64,000 nt of DNA from NCBI RefSeq assembly GCF_001941845.1, contig NZ_CP018870.1, positions 4,408,001 to 4,472,000 on the forward strand, in the 5' to 3' direction. This document shows, one piece after another, positions 8,647-16,557 of the stretch. The translations under genes and the position numbers were made by a program. Source of the stretch: Streptomyces sp. TN58. Lineage in GTDB: Bacteria; Actinomycetota; Actinomycetes; Streptomycetales; Streptomycetaceae. Each line of letters begins with the position of its first letter. Position 1 is the first letter of the stretch. The notes beneath the pieces were generated by a model. It saw nothing but the letters and a program-made list of their open reading frames with translations, did not search any database and had not been told where the DNA came from.

Positions 8647-9207
8647 TCAGGGAATGACGACGATCTTGGAATTGATCGTCGCGAACGCCCACATCGCGTC
8701 GCCGTCGGCGCGCGCCATCCGGATGCCGCCGGTCTTCTTGTTCCGGTCGGGCTCCGGGGTCGAGCCGTCCACGCGGGCGCTGAAACCGACCGCGACGCCC
8801 TCGGCGGTGGCGAACCGGACCACGTGCTCGATCGGCACCCCGTCCGAGCCGGTGACCGCGCCCGAACGCGAACCGACGAGGTAGGTGCCCGGCTTCGGGT
8901 GCACCGTGCTCGGCATCACCGTGAACGACCTCGTCGGCTGCCCGGCGTCCCCCACCAGCCACACCCGCTTCTGACCCAGCGAGTACACGACGCGCACACC
9001 GGTGCCGGAACCTTCCGGCACGGGCACCGGCTTCGCCGGATCCACCTTGCCCGCGGCCGCGGGGCTCGCGGCCGGCGCCGGCTCCTGCGCGGCCGCCGCC
9101 GGGGGGTGCGCCGGCGCCGTCGCGGAGGCCTGGTAGCCGAGGAAGCCGACGGCGGCGATCGCCGCGGCGGTGAGCCCGGCCACGATTCCCGAGCTGCTGC
9201 GTGCCAC
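8647..9207 (-). CDS. L,D-transpeptidase-like protein lacking the catalytic Cys/His
   Basis: Product of 186 aa. The GTG at 9207 is preceded by GAGAGGTGGAG, a good ribosome site; the 36-codon upstream extension has none. Residues 5-25 are a single hydrophobic segment (signal or anchor), followed by an Ala/Pro linker to about residue 60. The C-terminal part follows the YkuD (L,D-transpeptidase) pattern: VYSLGQKRVWLV, a PGTYLVGS turn, and the terminal GGIRMARADGDAMWAF. Active members have a SHGCIR-type motif at this point; here it reads K-T-G-G-I-R (T159-G161), so His and Cys are replaced. Probably a non-catalytic wall-associated relative. It is divergent from tsaB. Confidence 0.75.
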   Translation of the reverse strand: MARSSSGIVAGLTAAAIAAVGFLGYQASATAPAHPPAAAAQEPAPAASPAAAGKVDPAKPVPVPEGSGTGVRVVYSLGQKRVWLVGDAGQPTRSFTVMPSTVHPKPGTYLVGSRSGAVTGSDGVPIEHVVRFATAEGVAVGFSARVDGSTPEPDRNKKTGGIRMARADGDAMWAFATINSKIVVIP

Positions 9208-9335
9208 CTTGCTCCACCTCTCCGCGCTGACGTGATCCCTGTGATCGCTGGTGATCCCTCGGTCGAAAGGTAGCAGCCGCCCCGCTCCACGACCGGGCGC
9301 AAGGGGCGCGGCCACCGGAGTCGTAGGCTGTTCGC

Positions 9336-9998
9336 GTGCTCTTGCTCGCAGTAGATACCGCCACGCCCGCCGTCACCGTCGCCCTGCACGACGGCGATTC
9401 CGTCCTCGCCGAGTCCGGCCAGGTCGACGCCCGCCGCCACGGGGAGCTGCTCATCCCCTCCGTGGACCGGATCCTCGCCGAGGCCGGGCTGAAGCTCGAC
9501 GCCGTCACCGGCATCGTCGTCGGCGTCGGCCCCGGCCCCTACACCGGACTGCGCGTCGGCCTCGTCACCGCCTCCACGTTCGCCGCCGTACTGGGGGTGC
9601 CCGTCCACGGACTGTGCACCCTCGACGGACTCGCCTACGCCGCGGGCGCCGCCGGGATCGAGGGCCCCTTCACCGTCGCCACCGACGCGCGGCGCAAGGA
9701 GGTCTACTGGGCACGCTACGAGGACCCCCGCACCCGCGTCGGCGAGCCCGCCGTGGACCGCCCGGCCGAGATCGCGGAGCAGGTCGCCGGAATGCCCGCG
9801 GTCGGACAGGGCGCCCTCCTGTACCCCGAGGTGTTCCCGGACGCGCGCGGCCCCGAGCACCAGTCGGCCGCCGCGCTGGCCTCCCTGGCCGCGGAACGCC
9901 TCGCAGCCGGCGCGGAGTTCCTGCCTCCCACCCCGCTCTACCTGCGCCGCCCCGACGCGCAGGTGCCCAAGAACTACAAGGTGGTCACCCCGCAGTGA
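9336..9998 (+). CDS. tsaB: tRNA t6A37 biosynthesis dimerization protein
   Basis: TsaB is the inactive ASKHA paralogue that dimerises with TsaD in threonylcarbamoyl-AMP transfer. The product is 220 aa. It opens with LLLAVDTATPAVTVALHDG (phosphate-1-like strand) and has RHGELLIPSVDRIL and GVGPGPYTGLRVGLVTA, hallmark TsaB segments. The GTG start gives exactly the conserved N-terminus. Its stop overlaps the rimI start (GTGA), so translation is coupled. It begins a tsaB-rimI-tsaD-small ORF operon. Confidence 0.95.
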   Translation: MLLLAVDTATPAVTVALHDGDSVLAESGQVDARRHGELLIPSVDRILAEAGLKLDAVTGIVVGVGPGPYTGLRVGLVTASTFAAVLGVPVHGLCTLDGLAYAAGAAGIEGPFTVATDARRKEVYWARYEDPRTRVGEPAVDRPAEIAEQVAGMPAVGQGALLYPEVFPDARGPEHQSAAALASLAAERLAAGAEFLPPTPLYLRRPDAQVPKNYKVVTPQ

Positions 9999-10504
9999 CC
10001 GTGGCCGAGACGGTTCTGCGCGAGATGCGCTGGTGGGACATCGCACCGGTGCTCGAACTGGAACACGACCTCTTCCCCGAGGACGCCTGGTCCGCCGGCA
10101 TGTTCTGGTCCGAACTGGCCCACGCGCGCGGCCCGCGGGCCACCCGCCGCTACGTCGTCGCCGAGACGGCCGACGGCCGCCTCGTCGGCTACGCCGGACT
10201 GGCCGCCGCCGGTGACCTGGCCGACGTACAGACCATCGCGGCCGCCCGCGACCAGTGGGGGACCGGCCTCGGCGCCCGGCTCCTGACCGAACTGCTGCGC
10301 GCCGCCACCGCGTTCGAGTGCGCCGAAGTGCTGCTGGAGGTGCGCGTGGACAACACCCGCGCCCAGAAGCTCTACGAGCGCTTCGGGTTCGAGCCCATCG
10401 GCTTCCGGCGCGGCTACTACCAGCCGGGCAACGTCGACGCGCTCGTCATGAGACTGACCGACCCCGCACAAGCACGAACTGAGAGCAGTGAGAGCAATGG
10501 CTGA
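9995..10504 (+). CDS. rimI: Ribosomal-protein-alanine N-acetyltransferase (GNAT)
   Basis: A 169-aa GNAT protein. [19 protein letters not shown] is the central beta strand pair, [11 protein letters not shown] is the acetyl-CoA pyrophosphate loop (Q/RxxGxG/A type), and [16 protein letters not shown] is the motif B helix with [12 protein letters not shown], typical of RimI. In its family RimI acetylates the N-terminal Ala of ribosomal protein S18, though broader activity is possible. It starts at a GTG overlapping the tsaB stop; a GTG two codons on (10001) is an alternative. Its 3' end overlaps tsaD by 8 nt. Confidence 0.92.
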   Translation: MTVAETVLREMRWWDIAPVLELEHDLFPEDAWSAGMFWSELAHARGPRATRRYVVAETADGRLVGYAGLAAAGDLADVQTIAAARDQWGTGLGARLLTELLRAATAFECAEVLLEVRVDNTRAQKLYERFGFEPIGFRRGYYQPGNVDALVMRLTDPAQARTESSESNG

Positions 10505-11690
10505 CGAACCGCTCGTCCTCGGCATCGAGACCTCCTGCGACGAGACCGGTGTCGGCGTCGTCCGCGGCACCACCCTCCTCGCGGACGCGGTCGCGTCGAG
10601 CGTCGACGAGCACGCCCGCTTCGGCGGAGTCGTGCCCGAGGTCGCCTCGCGGGCCCACCTGGAGGCCATGGTCCCCACCATCGAGCGCGCACTGAAGGAG
10701 GCCGGCGTCAGCGCCCGCGACCTCGACGGCATCGCGGTCACCGCCGGACCCGGCCTCGCCGGGGCGCTGCTCGTGGGCACCTCGGCCGCCAAGGCCTACG
10801 CGTACGCCCTCGGCAAGCCCCTGTACGGCGTCAACCACCTGGCCTCCCACATCTGCGTGGACCAGCTGGAGCACGGCCCGCTGCCCGAGCCGACGATGGC
10901 GCTCCTGGTGTCCGGCGGACACTCCTCGCTGCTCCTGGCGCCCGACATCACCTCCGACGTACGGCCGCTCGGCGCGACCATCGACGACGCCGCGGGCGAG
11001 GCCTTCGACAAGATCGCGCGCGTGCTGCAGCTCGGCTTCCCCGGCGGCCCGGTCATCGACCGGCTCGCCAAGGAGGGCGACCCGAAGGCGATCAACTTCC
11101 CACGCGGCCTGACGGGCTCGCGCGACCCCGCGTACGACTTCTCCTTCTCCGGCCTGAAGACGGCCGTCGCCCGCTGGATCGAGGCGAAGCGGAACGCCGG
11201 CGAGGACGTGCCGGTGCGCGACGTGGCGGCTTCCTTCCAGGAAGCCGTGGTGGACGTCCTGACGCGCAAGGCGATCCGGGCGTGCAAGGACGAGGGCGTC
11301 GACCACCTGATGATCGGTGGCGGTGTGGCGGCCAACTCCCGGCTCCGCTCGCTCGCCCAGGAGCGCTGCGACGCCGCGGGGATCATCCTGCGCGTGCCGC
11401 GGCCCAAGCTGTGCACGGACAACGGCGCGATGGTGGCCGCACTGGGCGCGGAGATGGTCAGGCGCAACCGGCCGGCCTCGGACTGGGACCTCTCGGCGGA
11501 CTCCTCGCTGCCGGTCACGGACCCGCACGTGCCGGGAACGTCCCACACACAGGACCACGAGCACGAGAACGGGCACTCGCACGGCTCCTCGCACGGGCAC
11601 TCGCACGGCCACGGCCACGGCCACGGCCACGGCCACGGCCACGGCCACGACCACGTGCACGAGCTGAGCAAGGACAACCTGTACTCGTGA
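10497..11690 (+). CDS. tsaD: tRNA N6-adenosine threonylcarbamoyltransferase with His-rich tail
   Basis: TsaD transfers the threonylcarbamoyl group to A37. The 397-aa product has the family core to about residue 340: [40 protein letters not shown] (metal-ligand His pair) and the C-terminal [11 protein letters not shown] and CTDNGAM. The remaining 57 residues are unusual: repeated His-Gly and His-Ser dipeptides, then [11 protein letters not shown]. Typical bacterial TsaD proteins end near residue 340. The ATG at 10497 is chosen over the GTG at 10488 because it gives the standard [13 protein letters not shown] start. It overlaps rimI and a small downstream ORF, consistent with one operon. Confidence 0.95.
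   Translation: MADEPLVLGIETSCDETGVGVVRGTTLLADAVASSVDEHARFGGVVPEVASRAHLEAMVPTIERALKEAGVSARDLDGIAVTAGPGLAGALLVGTSAAKAYAYALGKPLYGVNHLASHICVDQLEHGPLPEPTMALLVSGGHSSLLLAPDITSDVRPLGATIDDAAGEAFDKIARVLQLGFPGGPVIDRLAKEGDPKAINFPRGLTGSRDPAYDFSFSGLKTAVARWIEAKRNAGEDVPVRDVAASFQEAVVDVLTRKAIRACKDEGVDHLMIGGGVAANSRLRSLAQERCDAAGIILRVPRPKLCTDNGAMVAALGAEMVRRNRPASDWDLSADSSLPVTDPHVPGTSHTQDHEHENGHSHGSSHGHSHGHGHGHGHGHGHGHDHVHELSKDNLYS
11607..11648 (+). repeat. Hexanucleotide microsatellite (GGCCAC)7 inside tsaD
   Basis: Seven perfect tandem GGCCAC units encode a Gly-His run in the TsaD tail; flanking units (GGGCAC, GACCAC) are degenerate copies. Because the unit is 6 bp, copy-number change by slippage would keep the frame. 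Confidence 0.9.
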
Positions 11691-11959
11691 GCACCGTCGT
11701 CCTGATGTGGGAGGCCCGGGCCGCGACCGGCCGGGGCAACGAGCTGCTCGAATGGGCCCGGGCCCAGATCCTGGCCCGGGATCCGGTGCGCCGCGAGGTG
11801 CTGCGGGCACCGCAGGACCGGGTGCTCGTGATGACCTGGTGGGAAGCGGCCGAAGGCCTCGCGGCGGACCTGCCCGAACTGCCCGAGCCGGCCGCCGACC
11901 TGATCACGCGCGCCGTCCACCGCTGGCGCTTCGAGTCGGTGGAGGCCGACGGGGCCTGA
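11687..11959 (+). CDS. Small protein coupled to tsaD (possible ABM-like fold)
   Basis: A 90-aa ORF whose GTG overlaps the tsaD stop (GTGA), a strong sign of real translation. It opens with [28 protein letters not shown] and has [11 protein letters not shown]. This beta-alpha-beta pattern (strand, long helix, strand) recalls dimeric alpha-beta barrel or antibiotic-biosynthesis-monooxygenase proteins, but I cannot assign a function. Trp residues are frequent. It ends 15 nt before the convergent methyltransferase gene. Confidence 0.7.
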   Translation: MSTVVLMWEARAATGRGNELLEWARAQILARDPVRREVLRAPQDRVLVMTWWEAAEGLAADLPELPEPAADLITRAVHRWRFESVEADGA

Positions 11960-11974
11960 CCCGGCCCGGGGCGC

Positions 11975-13180
11975 CTACGCCGGGTGCGCCTGAGCCGGGG
12001 GCGGGACGGCCGGCGCCGGGGCACCGATCAGCATCGAGGGGGCGCCCGCCACCCGCGTCAGGAAGACGGTCGCCGAGTTCGGGCCCTGCGGCTTGACCTT
12101 CTTGCGCAGCTCCTCCGGCTCGATCGCCGAACCACGCTTCTTCACGGTCAGGACCCCGACCCCGCGCTCGCGCAGCAGGGCCTTCAGCTTCTTCAGGCCG
12201 AAGGGCAGCACGTCGGTGATCTCGTACGCCGTCGCGTACGGCGTCGCACGCAGCTCGTCCGCGGTGATGTAGGCGATGGTCGGGTCGATGAGCCGGCCGT
12301 CCAGCTGCCCGGCCACCTCGGCGACCAGGTGGGCGCGGATCACGGCGCCGTCGGGCTCGTAGAGCCACCGGCCCACCGGCCCGGCCTCCGGATCGGGCAG
12401 CGGCTCGGTGGTGTGCAGACCGCGCGGCCCGGGGAGCAGGGTGGCGCGCACCGTTCCGGGGGTCGTGCCGAACCAGAGCACGGCCTCCTTCACGTCCCCG
12501 TGGTCGGAGATCCACTCGGCCTCGGCCTCGGCGGGGACCGCCTCGTGCGGGATCCCGGGGGCGATCTTGACGGCGGCGTACTTCGCCGCGCGGGCCGTCT
12601 CCACGGCCCACGACAGCGGCGGCGAATACGACTCCGGATCGAAGGTCCGGCCCCGGCCCCCGCGCCGGGCCGGGTCGATGAAGACCGCGTCGAAGCCGGA
12701 GGCGTCCACCTCCGTCACATCGGCCTCGCGGACCTCGATCAGGTCCGCCAGGCCCAGCGCCTCGGCGTTGGCGCGCGCGACGGCGGCCGTCAGCGGGTCG
12801 CGGTCCACCGCGAGCACCCGGATACCCACGCGGGCCAGGGCGAGGGCGTCCCCGCCGATGCCGCAGCACAGGTCCACGAGGCTGCGCACACCGAGGGCCG
12901 CGAGTCGCTCCGCCCGGTACGAGGCCACCGACGCGCGGGTGGCCATCTCGCCGCCGCCGGGGGTGAAGTACATCCGGAAGGCGTCCTCGGCCCCGAACTT
13001 GGCCACCGCGCGCTGCCGCAGCCGGGCCTGCCCGAGGGCCGCGGAGACCAGCGCGGCGGGGTGCTCGCGGCGCAGCCGGGTGGCGACGGCCAGCTCCTGG
13101 GCGGGGTCGTGGTCGCGGAGCGAGTCGAGGAGGGCGCGGCCCTCGGGGGTGAGGAGCGCGGCGAAGTCTTCGGGGGTCAC
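11975..13180 (-). CDS. Class I SAM-dependent methyltransferase (THUMP-like C-terminus)
   Basis: Product of 401 aa from the GTG at 13180 (VTPEDFAALLTPEG, the usual family opening). An ATG 15 codons upstream (13225) is an alternative; neither has a clear ribosome site. The SAM-binding motif I is VDLCCGIGGDALALA, motif II region VLAVDRDPLTAAVARANAEA, and the acidic motif IV VFIDPARRGGRG. The C-terminal third, with FGLKKLKALLRERGVGVLTVKKRGSAI, is the THUMP-like RNA-binding domain typical of this actinobacterial group. This suggests an RNA substrate, not shown. Convergent with the tsaD operon. Confidence 0.85.
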   Translation of the reverse strand: MTPEDFAALLTPEGRALLDSLRDHDPAQELAVATRLRREHPAALVSAALGQARLRQRAVAKFGAEDAFRMYFTPGGGEMATRASVASYRAERLAALGVRSLVDLCCGIGGDALALARVGIRVLAVDRDPLTAAVARANAEALGLADLIEVREADVTEVDASGFDAVFIDPARRGGRGRTFDPESYSPPLSWAVETARAAKYAAVKIAPGIPHEAVPAEAEAEWISDHGDVKEAVLWFGTTPGTVRATLLPGPRGLHTTEPLPDPEAGPVGRWLYEPDGAVIRAHLVAEVAGQLDGRLIDPTIAYITADELRATPYATAYEITDVLPFGLKKLKALLRERGVGVLTVKKRGSAIEPEELRKKVKPQGPNSATVFLTRVAGAPSMLIGAPAPAVPPPAQAHPA

Positions 13181-13286
13181 GGGTCCATTGTCGGCGACGG
13201 GGATGTGGGCCGGTCGGAGGAACATCGCACCCCGGTGCGCGGTGTCGGCCCGGGACCCCGCGTGTCGGGTGCCAGGATGCGCAGCT

Positions 13287-14243
13287 ATGCAGCTAGTCGG
13301 ACAAAGGGAAGATAAGACGCAACTGGGTCACCGGTACGCGGCGGGTCCGCGCGGCCGGTTCGGGGTGGCCGTGGCCGCCCTGCTGGTGGCAGCCCTCGGC
13401 ACGGCCTGCGGCTCCGGGCAGTCGGGCGGGCCGGACAAGGCCGAGAAGGCCAAGGCGGCCAAGGGCTCGGAGGCGGGCGCCGCCGGTGCGCTCAGCGCCG
13501 CCGAGAAGGCCAAGGCGCTGCAGCAGGCACGCGTCGCCGCGGCGAAGAAGTGGGGGCTGCGCCAGGTGCCGCTCGCGGCCCCGCCGGCGCCGAAGGAGAA
13601 GCCGGAGATCGAGACGCGTGACGGCTTCGAGGTGTGGAACCACGAAGAGGACGAACTGCCGCCGGTCTTCACCACCGTGCCCACCGAGGACAAGGTCGTC
13701 TTCCTGACCATCGACGACGGCTCGGAGAAGGACCCCGAGTTCCTGAAGATGATGCAGGAGCTGAAGATCCCGTACACGGCCTTCCTCAGCGACTACCTCG
13801 TTAAGGACAACTACCCGTACTTCAAGCAGATGCAGGCCGCGGGCGTCACGCTGAACAACCACACGCTCAACCACCGCTACATGCCCGGGCTGTCGTACGA
13901 GCAGCAGCGCGAGGAGATCTGCGGCCAGCAGGACACCATCCAGAAGACGTTCGGCAAGCGGCCGACGCTCTTCCGGCCGCCGTACGGCAACTACAACGAC
14001 GACACCCTCAAGGCGGCGAAGTCCTGCGGCATCAAGGCCGTCCCGCTGTGGAACGCCGAGGCGTTCACGAACCGCATGGACTACCGCGAGTGGGACCGCG
14101 ACCTGCACCCCGGTGACATCATCCTCACGCACTTCCGGGGTAAGGAGGACTGGAAGGGCACGATGCCTGACATGATCCGTCATGTCATGAAGACCGTCAC
14201 GGACAAGGGCTATGCCGTGGCCCGCCTGGAGGACTACTTGTGA
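13287..14243 (+). CDS. Polysaccharide deacetylase lipoprotein, first of a tandem pair
   Basis: Product of 318 aa. The ATG at 13287 is the best start, although the ribosome site is weak. After a basic N-terminus, AVAALLVAALGTACGSG is a signal peptide with lipobox-like LGTAC (imperfect at -3). A Lys/Ala-rich linker precedes the NodB-homology domain: FLTIDDGSEKDPEF (metal Asp pair; most relatives have TFDDG), NNHTLNH (two metal His), RPPYGNYNDDT and HPGDIILTHF. The domain should remove acetyl groups from a wall or extracellular glycan; the exact substrate is unknown. Its stop overlaps the start of a paralogue. Confidence 0.88.
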   Translation: MQLVGQREDKTQLGHRYAAGPRGRFGVAVAALLVAALGTACGSGQSGGPDKAEKAKAAKGSEAGAAGALSAAEKAKALQQARVAAAKKWGLRQVPLAAPPAPKEKPEIETRDGFEVWNHEEDELPPVFTTVPTEDKVVFLTIDDGSEKDPEFLKMMQELKIPYTAFLSDYLVKDNYPYFKQMQAAGVTLNNHTLNHRYMPGLSYEQQREEICGQQDTIQKTFGKRPTLFRPPYGNYNDDTLKAAKSCGIKAVPLWNAEAFTNRMDYREWDRDLHPGDIILTHFRGKEDWKGTMPDMIRHVMKTVTDKGYAVARLEDYL

Positions 14244-15142
14244 GGTACGTGCGCCGGTTGGTAGCCGGAACGCTGGCGGCCGGCGCGCTCGCGCTCTCGC
14301 TGACGGGGTGCGGCAAGAACGTGGACCCCACCGAACGGCTGGGCAACAAGGCCACGCCGAACCCGTCGTCGCCGACGCCGTCCGCGTCGACGACGGGTCC
14401 CGCGGCTGCTCCCGGGGGCGGGCAGGGGGGCGGGCAGGGGGGCGCGTCCGACGAGGCGTACAAGAAGTGGGGCCTGACGGCCCCGCTCCAGTACGCACCG
14501 AAGCCCGCCCAGAAGCCGCAGATCCCGAAGGCGGCCCCCGGCAAGGTCCCGGTGATAGACCGAATACCCCTGCCGGCCGGGGAGAAGACGGTCTTCCTGA
14601 CCTTCGACGACGGCGCCGAGAAGGACCCCGAGTTCCTGAAGATGGCGGCCGACCTCAAGCTGCCGATCAGCATGTTCCTCACGGACAGCGTGGCCTCGTC
14701 GGACTACGGGCACTTCGAGAAGCTTCGCGACAACGGCTCGGCGAGCACGGTGAACAACCACACGCTGACCCACCCGAACCTGCGGACCCTCTCCTTCGAG
14801 GCGCAGAAGAAGGAGATATGCGGCCAGCAGGACAAGCTGGAGAAGCGCTTCGGCCAGCGCCCGCCGTTCTTCCGCCCGCCCTTCGGCAACTACAACGACG
14901 ACACCCTCCGGGCTGCCTCGGAGTGCGGCGTCTCGTCGGTGCTCCTTTGGCGGGTGTCGATGCAGATAAACAACTTCCAGTACGCCCAGGGCTCCACCCT
15001 CCAGCCCGGCGACATCATCCTGGCCCACTTCCGCGGCCCGTCCGAACTCAAGGGCGCGACGGAAACCCAGATGACGACCCGCATGCTCCAGCGCATCCAG
15101 GAACAGGGCTATCGCATAGGCCGCCTGGAGGACTACCTGTAG
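14240..15142 (+). CDS. Polysaccharide deacetylase lipoprotein, second of a tandem pair
   Basis: Product of 300 aa starting at a GTG that overlaps the previous stop (GTGA). Signal peptide MRYVRRLVAGTLAAGALALS ends in a perfect lipobox LTGC. A Pro/Ser/Gly-rich linker (about 60 residues) leads to a NodB domain with FLTFDDGAEKDPEF, NNHTLTH, RPPFGNYNDDT and QPGDIILAHF. Similarity to the upstream gene extends outside the motifs (EICGQQDxxxKxFGxRP, a shared RLEDYL end), so this is a tandem duplication. Coupling suggests equal dosage. The repeat island begins right after its stop. Confidence 0.9.
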   Translation: MRYVRRLVAGTLAAGALALSLTGCGKNVDPTERLGNKATPNPSSPTPSASTTGPAAAPGGGQGGGQGGASDEAYKKWGLTAPLQYAPKPAQKPQIPKAAPGKVPVIDRIPLPAGEKTVFLTFDDGAEKDPEFLKMAADLKLPISMFLTDSVASSDYGHFEKLRDNGSASTVNNHTLTHPNLRTLSFEAQKKEICGQQDKLEKRFGQRPPFFRPPFGNYNDDTLRAASECGVSSVLLWRVSMQINNFQYAQGSTLQPGDIILAHFRGPSELKGATETQMTTRMLQRIQEQGYRIGRLEDYL

Positions 15143-15340
15143 GACCGCGGGCGCTTCGGGGGCGGGGGCCGCGGGGGCGGTGGCGGAAGGCGCGGCGGCG
15201 GTGCGGGTCGGCAGCCGCCGGGGCGGGCTTCGAGGGGTGCGGAGGTGGCTTCGAGGGACGGGATCCCGCCGGGGCGAGGCTTCGAGAGTCACGACGGCGG
15301 TGCGAGGAGCAGGATCCGCTGGGGCGGTGTCGGTGGGGTT
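15143..15340. repeat. GC-rich low-complexity left flank of the repeat island
   Basis: No gene. G-rich tracts (GGGGGCGGGGGCCGCGGGGG) are followed by repeated motifs of the type GGATCC(C/G)...GGGGCGAGGCTTCGAG. Similar motifs in reverse orientation (GGATCCCATTCTTCTGAAGC) occur beyond the right arm at about 16540, so the flanks are also partly inverted copies of each other. Confidence 0.6.
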
Positions 15341-15540
15341 CTGGGGGTTTCCCGTCAGTCCCATCGTCTCTCCGCGTCGGGCCGGCCCGTCAAGGGCGCT
15401 CCCGTTGGTCGCGTCGCTATGCGAGGGCCTTCGGCCCCCCTTGACCGACCGTCCCGCCACGGAAATCCGAAAGACTGCCGGGAAGCCCCCAGAGGAACGG
15501 GCCGGCCATCCAGACATCCCTCGGGCAGGTCGGCGCCGCG
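15341..15540. repeat. Left arm of a 200-bp inverted repeat
   Basis: This 200-bp segment, starting CTGGGGGTTTCCCGTCAG, is a near-identical reverse complement of 16317-16516. It contains two adjacent small hairpins: TCGC-TAT-GCGA and GGGCC-TTCG-GGCC-type (the latter with a TTCG loop). The few differences between arms cluster in the first hairpin and at the inner edge. All ORFs across it are short and shift frame, so it is read as non-coding. Confidence 0.85.
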
Positions 15541-15564
15541 CAGCGGGAGCCGGGTACGCCCCAA

Positions 15565-15725
15565 ATCGCTACGCGCTCCTGAAGGACGGCGTCAGCGGAC
15601 CCCTGTGGCTGGACATAGGCCGCCCCAGATCGCTACGCGCTTCTCCATCACGCGTCCGCGAGCCTCTGGGGTCGGGCATAAGCCGCCACCAATCGCTACG
15701 CGCTCCTCGACGACCGCGTCCGCCC
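15565..15725 (-). repeat. Three tandem copies of a 64-bp repeat, reverse orientation
   Basis: The core ATCGCTACGCGC occurs at 15565, 15629 and 15692, spacing 64 and 63 bp. The intervening sequence is also conserved (GGCTGGACATAGGCCGCC and variants). This is the reverse complement of the array at 15962-16305. The period is not a multiple of three, so any encoded peptide changes frame at each copy. Confidence 0.85.
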
Positions 15726-15961
15726 CTCGTTCGGGGCTGGGAGGGGCGAAATCGAGGGCCGGGAAAGCCATTCCTCGGCTCAGCCGAACTCAACCCCCAT
15801 CAAGACCACGACGAGATCCCACCCGTCGGCACAGACGGGGGCAATTAGGGCGAATGGCAGCCTCTCGGCCGTGCGCACTCTCCCAGACATGGATTGGCAT
15901 CGCTCCAGCCGTCATCCGGCGCTTTTCCACCCCACCCAGGGGCCGGACGCCGTCCAAGAGG
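15726..15961. other. Central spacer of the repeat island, no gene seen
   Basis: About 235 bp separating the two opposed 64-bp arrays. It is less GC-rich than its surroundings (for example GGGGGCAATTAGGGCGAATGG near 15840). No ORF with a ribosome site and actinobacterial codon bias was found, and no tRNA-like or known RNA motif was recognised. Confidence 0.6.
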
Positions 15962-16305
15962 GGCGCGGAAAGCTTTCTGCGGCTTGTGCCCAGCCCCAGA
16001 CGAACCGCAGACGCGTGATCGAGAAGCGCGCGGCCACCACTGGCGGCCTCTGCCCAACCCATGAGACTCGCGGACGCGTGATGGATAAGCGCGTAGCGAT
16101 CGCTGGCGGCCTATTCCCAGCCCAAGAGGCTTGCTGACGCCGTCAGGCAGGAGCGCGTAGCGATTGGTGGCGGCCTATGTCCAGCCCATGGGGCTCGGAG
16201 ACGCCGTCAGGCAGGAGCGCGTAGCGATTGGTGGCGGCCTATGTCCAGCCCATAGGGCTCGCAGGCGCCGTCGGGCAGGAGCGCGTAGCGATTTGACGCG
16301 CTCCT
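15962..16305 (+). repeat. About six tandem copies of a 64-bp repeat, forward orientation
   Basis: The core GCGCGTAGCGAT appears at 16089, 16153, 16217 and 16281 (exact 64-bp spacing). Degenerate copies begin at about 15962 and 16026. The most alike units share GTGGCGGCCTATGTCCAGCC and GACGCCGTCAGGCAGGAGCG. In the 16217 unit, CCTATG-TCCAGCC-CATAGG forms a stem, kept with a G-T wobble in the 16153 unit. The last core closes a perfect 10-bp palindrome, AGGAGCGCGT (16277-16286) with ACGCGCTCCT (16296-16305). It is not CRISPR: the between-core sequence is conserved too. Confidence 0.85.
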
Positions 16306-16316
16306 GGATCCGGGCA

Positions 16317-16516
16317 CGCGGCCCCGACCTCCCCGAGGGATGTCTGGATGGCCGGCCCGTTCCTCTGGGGGCTTCCCGGCAGTCTTTCGGATTTCCGTGG
16401 CGGGACGGTCGGTCAAGGGGGGCCGAAGGCCCTCACGAAGTGACGCGACCAACGGGAGCGCCCTTGACGGGCCGGCCCGACGCGGAGAGACGATGGGACT
16501 GACGGGAAACCCCCAG
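16317..16516. repeat. Right arm of the 200-bp inverted repeat
   Basis: Reverse complement of 15341-15540. On the complementary strand the hairpin corresponding to TCGC-TAT-GCGA reads TCAC-TTC-GTGA: both bases of one pair differ while the stem is kept. The adjacent GGGCC-TTCG hairpin is unchanged. Outside a few bases at the inner edge and this hairpin the arms agree almost completely. Confidence 0.85.
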
Positions 16517-16557
16517 GGCATTTCCGACCCTGCCCGAGTGGATCCCATTCTTCTGAA

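Noticed and set aside
13181..13225. 15-codon N-terminal extension of the methyltransferase
   Set aside because: No better ribosome site than the GTG at 13180 and not part of the usual family start; kept only as an alternative.
15565..16305. CRISPR array
   Set aside because: The sequence between cores is conserved rather than unique, the period is uniform at 64 bp, and no cas genes are present.
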